Shown one piece after another: positions 34,017 to 42,677 of a stretch of 64,000 nucleotides of DNA. The position numbers and the translations under genes were made by a program. Numbering within the stretch: position 1 is the first letter of the stretch; each line of letters opens with the position of its first letter. A model generated the notes under the pieces. That model saw only the letters and a program-made list of their open reading frames with translations. It ran no database searches and had not been told where the DNA came from. The DNA comes from Bacillota bacterium (lineage in GTDB: Bacteria; Bacillota; Clostridia; DSM-8532): the NCBI GenBank assembly GCA_023415205.1, contig JAEZLR010000042.1, forward strand, positions 35,179-99,178, read 5' to 3'.

Positions 34017-35315
34017 ATGAGTAACCAGAATGAATATTACTTCGAATTCGGGATTGATCCCAACATCATCGAGGCTGCCAAATTAGCCGAGGAAGCTGTA
34101 AAAAGCAGCTTCTCCCATATTGATGCCATCAAGGAGCAAAATCAGCTCAAGGTCATTCGGGCCATGCAGCTTGAAAGGCTGAGTGACACCCATTTTTCAG
34201 GAACAACCGGATATGGCTATAATGACAGGGGAAGAGAGATCCTTGATGCCGTATATGCCCATGCCTTTAAAGCCGAGGATGCCATTGTCAGACACAGTAT
34301 CACCTGTGGCTCCCATGCTCTTGCCCTTTGCCTTTATGGGATTTTGCGGCCGGGAGATGAGCTTCTGGCCGTTACCGGAAAGCCCTATGATACGCTGGAT
34401 GAGGTCATTGGCCTCAGGGGCACAGAGGGCTCGGGCTCCCTTAAGGAATACGGCGTATCCTATCGCCAGGTTGAGATGACAGAGGAAGGCTTATTGGACT
34501 TTGAGGCAATTAAAGAGGCCATCAACAGCCAAACCAAGCTGATTTTCATTCAAAGATCAAGAGGGTATGCCTGGAGGCCTGCCCTCACTATTGCTGAAAT
34601 AGAGCGGGTTGTTACCTTTGTAAAGGGGATCAAGCCGGACGCTCTGGTCATGGTGGACAATTGCTATGGCGAGTTCGTGGAAGAGAGAGAGCCCACCGAG
34701 GCAGGTGTTGACATCATGGCGGGCTCGCTGATCAAAAATCCCGGGGGTGGCTTGGTGCCTTCAGGGGGATATATCGCTGGCCGTAAAGAGCTGGTGGAGA
34801 AGGTCTCCTACCGCATGACCCTGCCCGGTCTGGGCCGGGAGGTGGGAGCTACCCTGGGCCACAACCGCCTTCTTTTCCAAGGCTTTTTTATGGCTCCCCA
34901 TGTAGTCGCTGAAAGCCTTAAGGGTGCCGTATTCACAGCGCAATTGATGAAAAGTCTGGGGTTTGACACCAATCCCGGGCCTTTTGACCCAAGATGTGAT
35001 CTCATACAAGCCATCAAATTTAATCGGGAGGATGCGGTTATTGCCTTCTGCCAGGGTATTCAGGAGGGTTCGCCTGTTGATTCCTATGTCAGGCCAGAGC
35101 CCTGGGATATGCCGGGGTATGATTCTCCTGTCATCATGGCGGCAGGAGCCTTTATTCAGGGCTCATCCATTGAACTTAGCGCAGACGCCCCCATAAGGCC
35201 TCCCTATACGGCCTATATGCAGGGTGGGTTGGTTTATGAACACGTCAAGCTGGGAGCCATGTGTGCCGTTCAAAAGCTTGTTCGTCAGGGAATTGTCAGT
35301 CTGCCTGTCAAATAA
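34017..35315 (+). CDS. Methionine gamma-lyase-family PLP enzyme (aluminium-resistance/YnbB type)
   Basis: A 432-residue cytosolic enzyme. The PF06838-type pattern is clear: HFSGTTGYGYNDRGRE near 60, the PLP-binding SITCGSHALAL near 95, and the Schiff-base Lys in GSLIKNPGGGLVPSGGY near 245. The family is related to cystathionine gamma-lyases; members are annotated as aluminium-resistance protein or YnbB but the true substrate is uncertain. Genes for this family often precede the ylmE-sepF cluster in Clostridia, as here. Confidence 0.88.
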   Translation: MSNQNEYYFEFGIDPNIIEAAKLAEEAVKSSFSHIDAIKEQNQLKVIRAMQLERLSDTHFSGTTGYGYNDRGREILDAVYAHAFKAEDAIVRHSITCGSHALALCLYGILRPGDELLAVTGKPYDTLDEVIGLRGTEGSGSLKEYGVSYRQVEMTEEGLLDFEAIKEAINSQTKLIFIQRSRGYAWRPALTIAEIERVVTFVKGIKPDALVMVDNCYGEFVEEREPTEAGVDIMAGSLIKNPGGGLVPSGGYIAGRKELVEKVSYRMTLPGLGREVGATLGHNRLLFQGFFMAPHVVAESLKGAVFTAQLMKSLGFDTNPGPFDPRCDLIQAIKFNREDAVIAFCQGIQEGSPVDSYVRPEPWDMPGYDSPVIMAAGAFIQGSSIELSADAPIRPPYTAYMQGGLVYEHVKLGAMCAVQKLVRQGIVSLPVK

Positions 35316-35332
35316 GCCTATGGAGGGTTTGT

Positions 35333-36652
35333 ATGGCAAATGAGTTGGAAGAAAAGCAGAAAATGAGAAAGGCTCGTAGAAACCGAAGGCGTTTTTTTAG
35401 TTTCCTGGGTTTTCTTCTCCTGCTTATTTATGTTCCTGCCCTTTGGAACTGGCTTTTTTCTAGTAACCACGAAATCGGAGTCATCAAGACGGCAACCTTG
35501 GAAATGAAGGTTCCGGTAAAGGGCTTGTTCATAAGGAAGGAACAAATTCTGACTTCTCCTGGAAAGGGTATTATCATCCCCAATATTCAATATGGCGAGC
35601 GCGTGTCCAAGGGCAAGGCGGTAGCTTCCTATATCCGGGCTGATATGAAGGATGTCAACGATAATTATAAGCAGATGGAGATTGAGATACTCAAAAGAGT
35701 GGTGGCAAAGTTCGATCAGGCCGTGGGTCCGGAACGTGATCTTTGGGAGGATGCCGTTGAGACACAGATGGATAAGCTGGCGACTCTGGGTAATTCCGGA
35801 GACTTAAGTGATGCCGAGGCTATTAGGGCCGCTATTGATCATGTTCTTGAGGCTAAGGCGCGGTATATGCTGGACAGCGGGGATGAGTTTAAGAATGAAA
35901 AACAGGAATTAGAGCGTCTGAGAAGCAATATAGAGAAATCCGTAACCAATATTTATGCGCCGGAATCCGCCATTGTGTCCTATTCTGTCGATGGTTATGA
36001 GGAAAAGCTATTACCTGAAATGCGCACCCAAATAACCCACGAGAAAATCAATGAAATCCTTGAGAAAGTCAAAATTCCCGATAAGGGCCTCACCCCCGCA
36101 GAGATTGCCGGGCAAGAAAACCAGCCTTTTGGTAAGCTGGTTGCCAATGATGTGGGATGGATTGTTTTGAGTGTCCCGGAGGAGCAAGGCAAGGAAATTG
36201 CCGTCCTGAAGGAAAAGGCAGCACTTCAGAGTCAAGAGCTTATCCTGGAAATGGAGATAGAGGGTTTAAGCGATTATATCCCCATCCTGGTTGAGGCCAT
36301 AGGCCAAACTCAGGACGGGTTTACGATAATGACTATGAGAATAGACAAGTATATAGAAAAAACCATGGACTACCGAAGTGCGAAGGGAAACCTCATTATA
36401 CACAGCATAACGGGCATGAAGGTGCCTTTAAGAAGCTTATTTAATATCAATTCAGTGGATAACACCGCAGACATTATTATTGTTCAAATGAATAAAGCGG
36501 TTTTCAAGCGGGTTAAAATTGCCGGGCGACAGGATTCCTACGCCATCATCGAGAACATTGATCCAACACAGGCTTCTGAGAATGTGAATGTTTTTGATGT
36601 TTTTCTTGTCAATCCCAATAACATTGTCGAAGGTCAGGTGATTGAGAAATGA
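35333..36652 (+). CDS. HlyD-like membrane protein of the ylmE-sepF cluster
   Basis: A 439-residue protein with a basic N-terminus, one membrane helix (about 22-42), a lipoyl/biotinyl-like beta hairpin (KVPVKGLFIRKEQILTSP, IIIPNIQYGERVSKGKAVASY near 58-100), a helical stretch and a beta-barrel-like region. This is the layout of HlyD/MFP adaptors. No transporter partner is next to it. The ATG at 35333 has GGAGGG. Its stop overlaps the ylmE start (ATGA), so they are co-translated. Confidence 0.78.
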   Translation: MANELEEKQKMRKARRNRRRFFSFLGFLLLLIYVPALWNWLFSSNHEIGVIKTATLEMKVPVKGLFIRKEQILTSPGKGIIIPNIQYGERVSKGKAVASYIRADMKDVNDNYKQMEIEILKRVVAKFDQAVGPERDLWEDAVETQMDKLATLGNSGDLSDAEAIRAAIDHVLEAKARYMLDSGDEFKNEKQELERLRSNIEKSVTNIYAPESAIVSYSVDGYEEKLLPEMRTQITHEKINEILEKVKIPDKGLTPAEIAGQENQPFGKLVANDVGWIVLSVPEEQGKEIAVLKEKAALQSQELILEMEIEGLSDYIPILVEAIGQTQDGFTIMTMRIDKYIEKTMDYRSAKGNLIIHSITGMKVPLRSLFNINSVDNTADIIIVQMNKAVFKRVKIAGRQDSYAIIENIDPTQASENVNVFDVFLVNPNNIVEGQVIEK

Positions 36653-37356
36653 GTGAAAACCCAATGGAGCATCTGCGGGAGGCCTATGACGCCATAAGGC
36701 GGGAAATCAGGGATAGAGCCCTAAAGGCCGAGCGAAGGCCCGAGGACATTTTGCTGTTGGGCGTGACTAAGACAGTGGATGTCCCTATAATGCAGGCGGC
36801 TTTTGATATGGGAATTACGCATTTTGGTGAAAACAGGGTTCAGGAATTTCTTAGAAAATCCGATATACTCCATAGGGATTGTTGTTGGCACATCATTGGA
36901 AGACTTCAGACAAATAAAGTAAAATACCTGGATCAGCGTATAAAGCTCATTCATTCTGTTGACCGGCTGGAATTGGCCCAGGCCCTTGAGCAAAGGGGGA
37001 AATCCATCGGCTACCGTTTTCCGGTTTTAATACAGGTAAATGTAGCCGGTGAGAGTACAAAGGCAGGTGTCTCACCGGAGGACCTTAAAAGTTTGTTGAT
37101 TAGTCTGTCAAAAATGGGTAATATTCATGTAAAAGGACTGATGACCATTGCCCCCTACACCGAGGATTCTGAGGATGTTCGATATGTTTTCAGGGCATTA
37201 CGAAAACTATCAGTTGACATGATGGGGGAAAGGGTAGAAAATATCAATATGGACGAACTCTCCATGGGTATGAGTAATGATTATCCCATAGCCGTGGAGG
37301 AGGGAGCTACTATCGTAAGAATAGGAAGCGACCTTTTTGGAGAAAGAGTTTATTAG
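36649..37356 (+). CDS. ylmE: PLP homeostasis protein YggS/YlmE
   Basis: A 235-residue alanine-racemase-like N-terminal barrel that binds PLP and controls its level. LLGVTKTVD carries the PLP Lys near 39; FGENRVQEF near 62, WHIIGRLQTNK near 82, MGMSNDYPIAVEEG near 205 and VRIGSDLFG near the end are the family signature. It lies directly before sepF, a gene order conserved in Gram-positive bacteria. Confidence 0.95.
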   Translation: MSENPMEHLREAYDAIRREIRDRALKAERRPEDILLLGVTKTVDVPIMQAAFDMGITHFGENRVQEFLRKSDILHRDCCWHIIGRLQTNKVKYLDQRIKLIHSVDRLELAQALEQRGKSIGYRFPVLIQVNVAGESTKAGVSPEDLKSLLISLSKMGNIHVKGLMTIAPYTEDSEDVRYVFRALRKLSVDMMGERVENINMDELSMGMSNDYPIAVEEGATIVRIGSDLFGERVY

Positions 37357-37403
37357 CCCTTTGGCTAGTGATATTTTACGAATGAAAACTGGAGGAAAAT
37401 ACG

Positions 37404-37859
37404 ATGGCTAAGTTGTTTGAGAAGGTTCTTGACTTTGTTGGCTGGGAATCCAACACAGAGGCTGATGATGAGGAAATTTACGAAGAAGAAGTGGAAAGCC
37501 CGTCTTCGAGAAATGATCGCTATGCCTCCCAGAGAAGGAATCCCCAGGGCAAAGTTCTTAACATGAATAATAACAATAATCTCAAGGTTGTTATTCAGTC
37601 ACCTCAAAATATTCTTGAAGCCCGTGAGCTTTGCGATCACTTAAAGTCAAACAAGCCTATTATTATGAATGTGGAAGGCGTGGATACTCCCCTTGCACAA
37701 AGAATGGTAGATTTTTTGAGTGGTGCTGTGTATTGCTTGGATGGCGATATTCAAAAGATTTCAACAGGTATTTTCCTTGCTACTCCTGCCAGTATCGAGA
37801 TTACAGGCGACCTGAAGGATGAAATGAGAAACAAGGGTGTATTTTCCTGGGTAAAATAA
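37404..37859 (+). CDS. sepF: Cell division protein SepF
   Basis: A 151-residue protein with an N-terminal amphipathic membrane-binding helix (MAKLFEKVLDFVGWE), an acidic linker, and a C-terminal SepF domain (VVIQSPQNILEARELCDHLK, NVEGVDTPLAQRMVDFLSGA). It polymerises and links FtsZ to the membrane. GGAGG site before the ATG. Followed after three bases by ylmG. Confidence 0.95.
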   Translation: MAKLFEKVLDFVGWESNTEADDEEIYEEEVESPSSRNDRYASQRRNPQGKVLNMNNNNNLKVVIQSPQNILEARELCDHLKSNKPIIMNVEGVDTPLAQRMVDFLSGAVYCLDGDIQKISTGIFLATPASIEITGDLKDEMRNKGVFSWVK

Positions 37860-37862
37860 ACC

Positions 37863-38132
37863 ATGGATATACAGGCGTATCTCATGGCCCTCAGAGCTGT
37901 GATCAATGTGATGCAGAGCGTTATTATCCTTAGGGTTGCTTGCGATTTTTTGGGTATAAAGGTGGATTTTAAGCTGTTTCGATTTTTGATTTTGCTATCG
38001 GAGTCGCTTTTGTCGCCCGTAAGAAATATTCTACTAAAGCAGTCAAAGGATAAAAAACTGAGATTTGATATTTCTCCTTTCGTTGTGATGGTGTTGCTTT
38101 ATATGATAAGTATAGTACTAAAGAGATTGTAG
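37863..38132 (+). CDS. ylmG: YggT/YlmG family membrane protein
   Basis: An 89-residue protein with two membrane helices (MALRAVINVMQSVIILRVAC and FVVMVLLYMISIVL) flanking the conserved loop near LSPVRNILL. The family helps envelope organisation and sits between sepF and divIVA in many Gram-positive bacteria. The ylmH (S4-domain) gene that commonly follows is absent here. Confidence 0.9.
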   Translation: MDIQAYLMALRAVINVMQSVIILRVACDFLGIKVDFKLFRFLILLSESLLSPVRNILLKQSKDKKLRFDISPFVVMVLLYMISIVLKRL

Positions 38133-38183
38133 TGTTTTTTTATTGATTTAATTTTGTGTTTTACATAATGGGGGGTGCGGCGT

Positions 38184-38657
38184 ATGAATTTTGTGCCTAA
38201 TGATCTCCAGAACGTTGTTTTCAAAAAAGCCTTGATGGGCTACAACGGCTATCAGGTTGAGGATGTGCTGCAAAAGGTTGTAGAGGATCTTTCCGAGCTT
38301 ATTCGAGAGAATGCCAGACTTAAGGAAAAGCTTGAGGATGGACAAGATAAGCTGAAGTACTATAAAGGAATTGAAACCTCCTTACAAAACAGTTTGATCG
38401 TTGCTCAGCAGACCAGTGAGGAAATAGTGGCCAATGCCAGAAAGAATGCTGAGAATATTATTAAGGAAGCGGAGCTGCAGGCCAATCAGATTATAGAGGA
38501 ATCCAACCGGGGTGTTTTGGGCGTTCGCTTTGAATATGAAAGACTGAGAAGGGAAGTTGAAGCCTATAAGGCAAAGATCGAGAGCATCATTCAATCCCAG
38601 CTCAAGTCTCTTCAGGTCCTTACCGAACAAGCAAATATTGATAATAAGGCCGTATAA
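38184..38657 (+). CDS. divIVA: DivIVA-domain cell division protein
   Basis: A 157-residue coiled-coil protein: N-terminal membrane-curvature domain (MNFVPNDLQNVVFKKALMGYNGYQVEDVLQKV; DivIVA consensus has F...GY...EVD.FLD) and a long heptad region (ARLKEKLEDGQDKLKYYKG onwards) including a second coil. It marks poles and septa. ATG at 38184 with GGGGGTG upstream, end of the ylmE-sepF-ylmG-divIVA cluster. Confidence 0.92.
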   Translation: MNFVPNDLQNVVFKKALMGYNGYQVEDVLQKVVEDLSELIRENARLKEKLEDGQDKLKYYKGIETSLQNSLIVAQQTSEEIVANARKNAENIIKEAELQANQIIEESNRGVLGVRFEYERLRREVEAYKAKIESIIQSQLKSLQVLTEQANIDNKAV

Positions 38658-38721
38658 CGGCTCAGATACAGAATAGACCCTGCCGTACAGGGGCATATTG
38701 AAAGAAAACAAAGAGAAAATG

Positions 38722-38748
38722 TTAGCACTCTCAGCATGAGAGTGCTAT
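38722..38748 (+). promoter_or_regulatory. CIRCE element (HrcA operator)
   Basis: TTAGCACTC, nine bases, GAGTGCTAT: one base off the perfect CIRCE consensus. It is the binding site of heat-shock repressor HrcA. It lies 8 bases upstream of the apparent -35 box of htpG, an unusual placement. Confidence 0.93.
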
Positions 38749-38756
38749 TATTCTTA

Positions 38757-38785
38757 TTGACATTCTCTGACCTTACGTTTATGAT
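38757..38785 (+). promoter_or_regulatory. htpG promoter
   Basis: Perfect TTGACA, 17-nt spacer, TATGAT, 34 bases before the htpG start. Confidence 0.7.
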
Positions 38786-38819
38786 ATATCGGTAGAAATG
38801 TCTTTTAGGAGGTTTACCA

Positions 38820-40682
38820 ATGATTAATGAGAAAGGTAATATTTCAATCCACACCGAGAATATTTTCCCTATTATTAAGAAATGGCTCTACTCAGAAAAG
38901 GATATCTTCCTCAGAGAACTTGTATCCAACGCATCCGATGCCATCAGCAAGCTCAAGAAGCTGTCCGACATTGGTGAGGCAAAGCTCGCCGAGGGCTACA
39001 AGCCCAGTATTGAGGTAAGCGTTAACAAGGAAAAAGGAACCATCACCATTACCGACAACGGAATTGGCATGACTGAAGAAGAGGTAAAAAAATATATTAA
39101 TCAGATCGCTTTTTCCGGTGCCAAGGATTTTATTGAAAAATACAAGGATAAAACTGATGATCAGCAAATTATCGGCCATTTCGGGTTGGGCTTTTATTCC
39201 TCTTTCATGGTCAGCCAAAAGGTGACCATTGACACCCTTTCCTACCGTGAAGGAGAAAAGGCAGTGTTATGGGAAAGCACCGGAGACACCGAATACACTA
39301 TGGGCGATTCACAAAAGACCACCGTGGGAACAGCCATAACCTTGAGCCTGGCTGAGGATTCCAAAGAATTCTTGGATGTTTGGAAGGTCAGAGAAATCAT
39401 TAAGAAGTATTTTGCCTTCCTCCAATATGAAATCTATATCATAGACGAAAATGAAAAGAAAGAAGAGAAGAAGGAAACAGAGGACAAGCCCATCAACAAT
39501 ACTCATCCTCTGTGGCTTAAAAATCCCAGGGATTGTACTGACGAAGAGTACAAGAGCTTCTACCATGAAGTCTTCCAGGATTTTAACGACCCGTTGTTCT
39601 GGATTCATATCAATATGGATTATCCCTTTAACATGAAGGGTATCATTTACTTCCCCAAGCTCAAGCATGAATTTGAGACCATGGAAGGGAAGATCAAGCT
39701 CTATTATAATCAGGTGTTTGTGGCTGATAATATCAAAGAGGTTATTCCGGAGTTCCTGATGCTCCTGAAGGGATGCCTTGACTGCCCGGATCTGCCCCTT
39801 AATGTTTCCAGAAGCTTTCTGCAGAATGAAGGATATGTGGACAAGATTTCCACACATATAACCAAAAAGGTGGCCGACAAGCTTCAATTGCTCTTTAAGA
39901 AAGACCGTGAGAGCTTTGAAAAGTATTGGGAGGACATCAATCCCTTTGTTAAGTACGGTTGCATGAGGGAGCCTAAATTCCATGAAAAGGTTAAGGATAT
40001 CCTAATCTTCAAGACTATTGGCGGCAAGTTCACTACCTTAGCCCAATATCTTGAGGATAACAAGGCCGACGAGAAGAAGGTCTATTATGTCAACGATGAA
40101 AAGCAGCAAGCTCAGTATATCCGTATGTTCAAGGAACACAGCATGGACGCCGTTATCCTTAGCACCATGATTGATAGCCATTTCATTAGCTTCATGGAGG
40201 CTGAGAACAGGGATGTGAAATTCATGCGAGTGGATGCGGATATCAACAGCGTCATGAAGTCCGAGGAAACCAAGGAAGAGGATAAAAAGCCCCTTCTTGA
40301 AAAGCTCGAAGCTATATTCAAAGAGGCTACCGGCAATGATAAGCTTAAGGTTGAGGTGGAGGCCTTAAAGAGCGACTCTACACCCGCCATCATCCTGTTA
40401 TCCGAAGAAGCGCGCCGGTTCAAGGAAATGAGCCGCAGCTTTGGTGGAAATTTTAACTCTGCCGACCTTTTCCCCAATGAGGAAACCTTGATGCTCAACA
40501 GCACCAATCCTTTGATAAAGCGGATAGTGGAGCTCCATGGGCAAGATAATAGGAAAGAGGATACCCTTCTTGCAGCCAGTCATGTTTATGACCTTGCGCT
40601 TTTAAATCACAGACAGCTTGAGCCCGGCACCATGGAGAAATTTATTGAGCGCAGCAATGCACTTTTGATGAGGTTGTTATGA
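38820..40682 (+). CDS. htpG: Chaperone protein HtpG (Hsp90)
   Basis: A 620-residue cytosolic ATP-dependent chaperone. The GHKL ATPase domain has RELVSNASDAISKL near 33, ITDNGIGMT near 79 and HFGLGFYSSFMV near 120; the charged middle segment (DENEKKEEKKETEDK, near 208-222) is followed by the middle and C-terminal dimerisation domains. GGAGG site before the ATG. A CIRCE element upstream predicts HrcA control. Overlaps queA by 4 bases. Confidence 0.97.
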   Translation: MINEKGNISIHTENIFPIIKKWLYSEKDIFLRELVSNASDAISKLKKLSDIGEAKLAEGYKPSIEVSVNKEKGTITITDNGIGMTEEEVKKYINQIAFSGAKDFIEKYKDKTDDQQIIGHFGLGFYSSFMVSQKVTIDTLSYREGEKAVLWESTGDTEYTMGDSQKTTVGTAITLSLAEDSKEFLDVWKVREIIKKYFAFLQYEIYIIDENEKKEEKKETEDKPINNTHPLWLKNPRDCTDEEYKSFYHEVFQDFNDPLFWIHINMDYPFNMKGIIYFPKLKHEFETMEGKIKLYYNQVFVADNIKEVIPEFLMLLKGCLDCPDLPLNVSRSFLQNEGYVDKISTHITKKVADKLQLLFKKDRESFEKYWEDINPFVKYGCMREPKFHEKVKDILIFKTIGGKFTTLAQYLEDNKADEKKVYYVNDEKQQAQYIRMFKEHSMDAVILSTMIDSHFISFMEAENRDVKFMRVDADINSVMKSEETKEEDKKPLLEKLEAIFKEATGNDKLKVEVEALKSDSTPAIILLSEEARRFKEMSRSFGGNFNSADLFPNEETLMLNSTNPLIKRIVELHGQDNRKEDTLLAASHVYDLALLNHRQLEPGTMEKFIERSNALLMRLL

Positions 40683-41701
40683 ATTTAAGGGACTTCTGGT
40701 ATGACCTTCCTGAGCAACTGATCGCGCAAAGTCCGCTGGAGAAAAGAGATATGTCAAGGCTCCTGGTTCTCCACAAGGATTCCGATACACTTGAGCACAG
40801 GCATTTTAAGGATATTCATGAGTATCTCGAACCGGGGGATTGTCTGGTTATCAACAACACCCGGGTTATGCCAGCCAGGTTAATGGGTGAAAAGGAAAAC
40901 AGTGGCGGGAAAATCGAATTCGTTTTACTTAAGAGACTGGATGCGGATATCTGGGAGGTCATTCTGAAGCCTGGGCGTAAGGCCAAAATCGGAAGCCGTT
41001 TTGTTTTTGGCAAGGGGCTTTTAAAAGCAGAAATACTGGAAATTACCGATGAAGGCAATCGTATAGTTAGGTTTTTTTATGAGGGAGTTTTTGAGGAGAT
41101 TCTTGATAAGGTGGGCATTATGCCTCTGCCTCCCTATATACACGCGACCCTTGAGGATAGGGAGCGTTACCAAACCGTCTACTCCAAGATCAATGGCTCG
41201 GCGGCGGCCCCCACCGCCGGCCTTCATTTCACACCTGAACTCTTCCAAGTGCTGAAGGATAAGGGCGTCAAAGTGGCCGAAGTGACCCTTCATGTAGGCC
41301 TGGGGACCTTCAGGCCGGTTAAAACCGACAATATTCTTGAGCATCATATGCACAAGGAGGAATACCATTTGAGCCCCGAAGCCTGTACGCTCATTAATGA
41401 GGCCAAGGCAGCGGGCAAACGTGTTATTGCAGTGGGAACCACCAGTGTCCGCGTTTTGGAGACCTCCTCAACCGATAACCAATGCTGTCCCGGAGAAGGG
41501 GATACCGACATCTTTATCTATCCCGGGTATACCTTTAAAATGGTGGATGCGCTGATCACCAATTTTCATCTTCCCGAGTCAACACTGATCATGCTGGTGA
41601 GTGCGTTTGCGGGCAGGGACAAGGTTATGGCAGCCTATAAGCAGGCTATAGCTCAGCAATACCGCTTCTTCAGCTTTGGCGATGCCATGCTGATTCTCTA
41701 G
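40679..41701 (+). CDS. queA: S-adenosylmethionine:tRNA ribosyltransferase-isomerase
   Basis: A 340-residue enzyme that adds the ribosyl part of SAM to preQ1 in tRNA, giving epoxyqueuosine. Family motifs: FWYDLPEQLIAQSPLEKRD at the N-terminus, NNTRVMPARL, SAAAPTAGLHF, LHVGLGTFRPV, HKEEYHL, and NFHLPESTLIMLVSAFAG near the end. Starts in the overlap ATGA with htpG, so expression is coupled to the chaperone. The tgt gene is not in view. Confidence 0.96.
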   Translation: MNLRDFWYDLPEQLIAQSPLEKRDMSRLLVLHKDSDTLEHRHFKDIHEYLEPGDCLVINNTRVMPARLMGEKENSGGKIEFVLLKRLDADIWEVILKPGRKAKIGSRFVFGKGLLKAEILEITDEGNRIVRFFYEGVFEEILDKVGIMPLPPYIHATLEDRERYQTVYSKINGSAAAPTAGLHFTPELFQVLKDKGVKVAEVTLHVGLGTFRPVKTDNILEHHMHKEEYHLSPEACTLINEAKAAGKRVIAVGTTSVRVLETSSTDNQCCPGEGDTDIFIYPGYTFKMVDALITNFHLPESTLIMLVSAFAGRDKVMAAYKQAIAQQYRFFSFGDAMLIL

Positions 41702-41758
41702 AAAAAGGGTGCTGTCGATTTTCTAATCCAATTCTAATTGCAATCCCATGGTTTTATC

Positions 41759-41776
41759 ATACTGATTCAGTATAAT
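41759..41776 (+). promoter_or_regulatory. Palindrome overlapping a -10 box
   Basis: ATACTGA-T-TCAGTAT (41759-41773) is a perfect 15-base palindrome overlapping TATAAT (41771-41776) before the membrane protein gene. It looks like an operator; no clear -35 box, regulator unknown. Confidence 0.4.
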
Positions 41777-41811
41777 GCAAAATAGAGAAACTAATGGAGG
41801 CGGTAATCATT

Positions 41812-42501
41812 ATGAGAAACACTTCGAAATTTATAGTTGGAGCCATACTGGTGATCTTTGGAATATTGATGATATTTGGAAACAGTGGCTTCTTTGATAT
41901 GTCCTGGATTTTCAGGCTCACATGGCCAATGATAATAATAGCCTTATCCTTCTTCTTTTTCCTGGGGTACTTTGCCAAAAGGCCCTATGGTACAGGATTA
42001 CTGGTTCCCGCAGGAATCTTTCTGACTCTGGGTATCACCTTCCTGCTCGGAGAAGCCTTTTCCTATGACTGGACCTGGCCCGGTTTTATTATGGCCCCGG
42101 CTGTGGGACTCCTGCTCCTTTACCTGTTTGGTGAAAAAAGCCCCGGCTTGCTTGTACCCATAGGGATTATTTTGACTGTTGCAGGAACCTGCCTGTTTGC
42201 TCAGATGTTTGATGCCTGGGCGATTGCATGGCCTGGTTTCATCTTATCCCCCGCAGTTGGACTATTTCTACTCTATCTCACCAATGGTCGTCAGCCTGGT
42301 TTGTTGATTCCTATATTCATTCTTACCTCTATTTCTGTAGTATTCTTTTCGGTTTTCTGCATGGCGCGTTTTGCAGGCATTCTCAAATATCTCCTAGGTG
42401 GTGGATTAATCCTTGCAGGTCTAGGAACCATTATGCGCAAACCCGCCAAGAAGAATTATCAAGATCATCGTGATGATTATGGCGGTTATTCCGGCCATTG
42501 A
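41812..42501 (+). CDS. Multi-pass membrane protein of LiaF/DUF5668-like type
   Basis: A 229-residue protein with about eight helices in repeating pairs with Trp-rich turns (RLTWPMIIIALS, DWTWPGFIMAPAVGLLLLYL, IAWPGFILSPAVGLFLLYL), ending in a charged Tyr/Gly/His tail. The repeat suggests internal duplication. Similar modules occur in LiaI/LiaF-like envelope-stress proteins. The ATG at 41812 follows GGAGGCGG; an ATG at 41794 lies before that site. Function not assigned. Confidence 0.65.
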   Translation: MRNTSKFIVGAILVIFGILMIFGNSGFFDMSWIFRLTWPMIIIALSFFFFLGYFAKRPYGTGLLVPAGIFLTLGITFLLGEAFSYDWTWPGFIMAPAVGLLLLYLFGEKSPGLLVPIGIILTVAGTCLFAQMFDAWAIAWPGFILSPAVGLFLLYLTNGRQPGLLIPIFILTSISVVFFSVFCMARFAGILKYLLGGGLILAGLGTIMRKPAKKNYQDHRDDYGGYSGH

Positions 42502-42519
42502 TCATCTTTTCATAGAACA

Positions 42520-42547
42520 GGACACCCGGAACAGGGTGTCCTTTTTT
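42520..42547 (+). terminator. Intrinsic terminator
   Basis: GGACACCC / GGGTGTCC, 6-base loop, six T. Confidence 0.88.
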
Positions 42548-42595
42548 ATTCTTTTGCCTTACGATTAAAAGAAAGAAAAGATCTTTTTTCTCATA

Positions 42596-42659
42596 TTGAC
42601 ATAGGAAAAATAATGGAGTAGAATTGATTCAAAGATAGTAAGTTTTGCGAACAAACTAA
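42596..42659 (+). promoter_or_regulatory. Promoter and ROK-type operator of the catabolic cluster
   Basis: Perfect TTGACA, 17-nt spacer, TAGAAT (42596-42624). Just downstream, 42639-42659 reads TAAGTTTTGCGAAC then AAACTAA: an imperfect palindrome with AGTTT/AAACT arms, similar to NagC/XylR-type sites. The ROK repressor at 49269 is the likely ligand. Confidence 0.55.
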
Positions 42660-42677
42660 AGAAGGGATTTAAATAAT

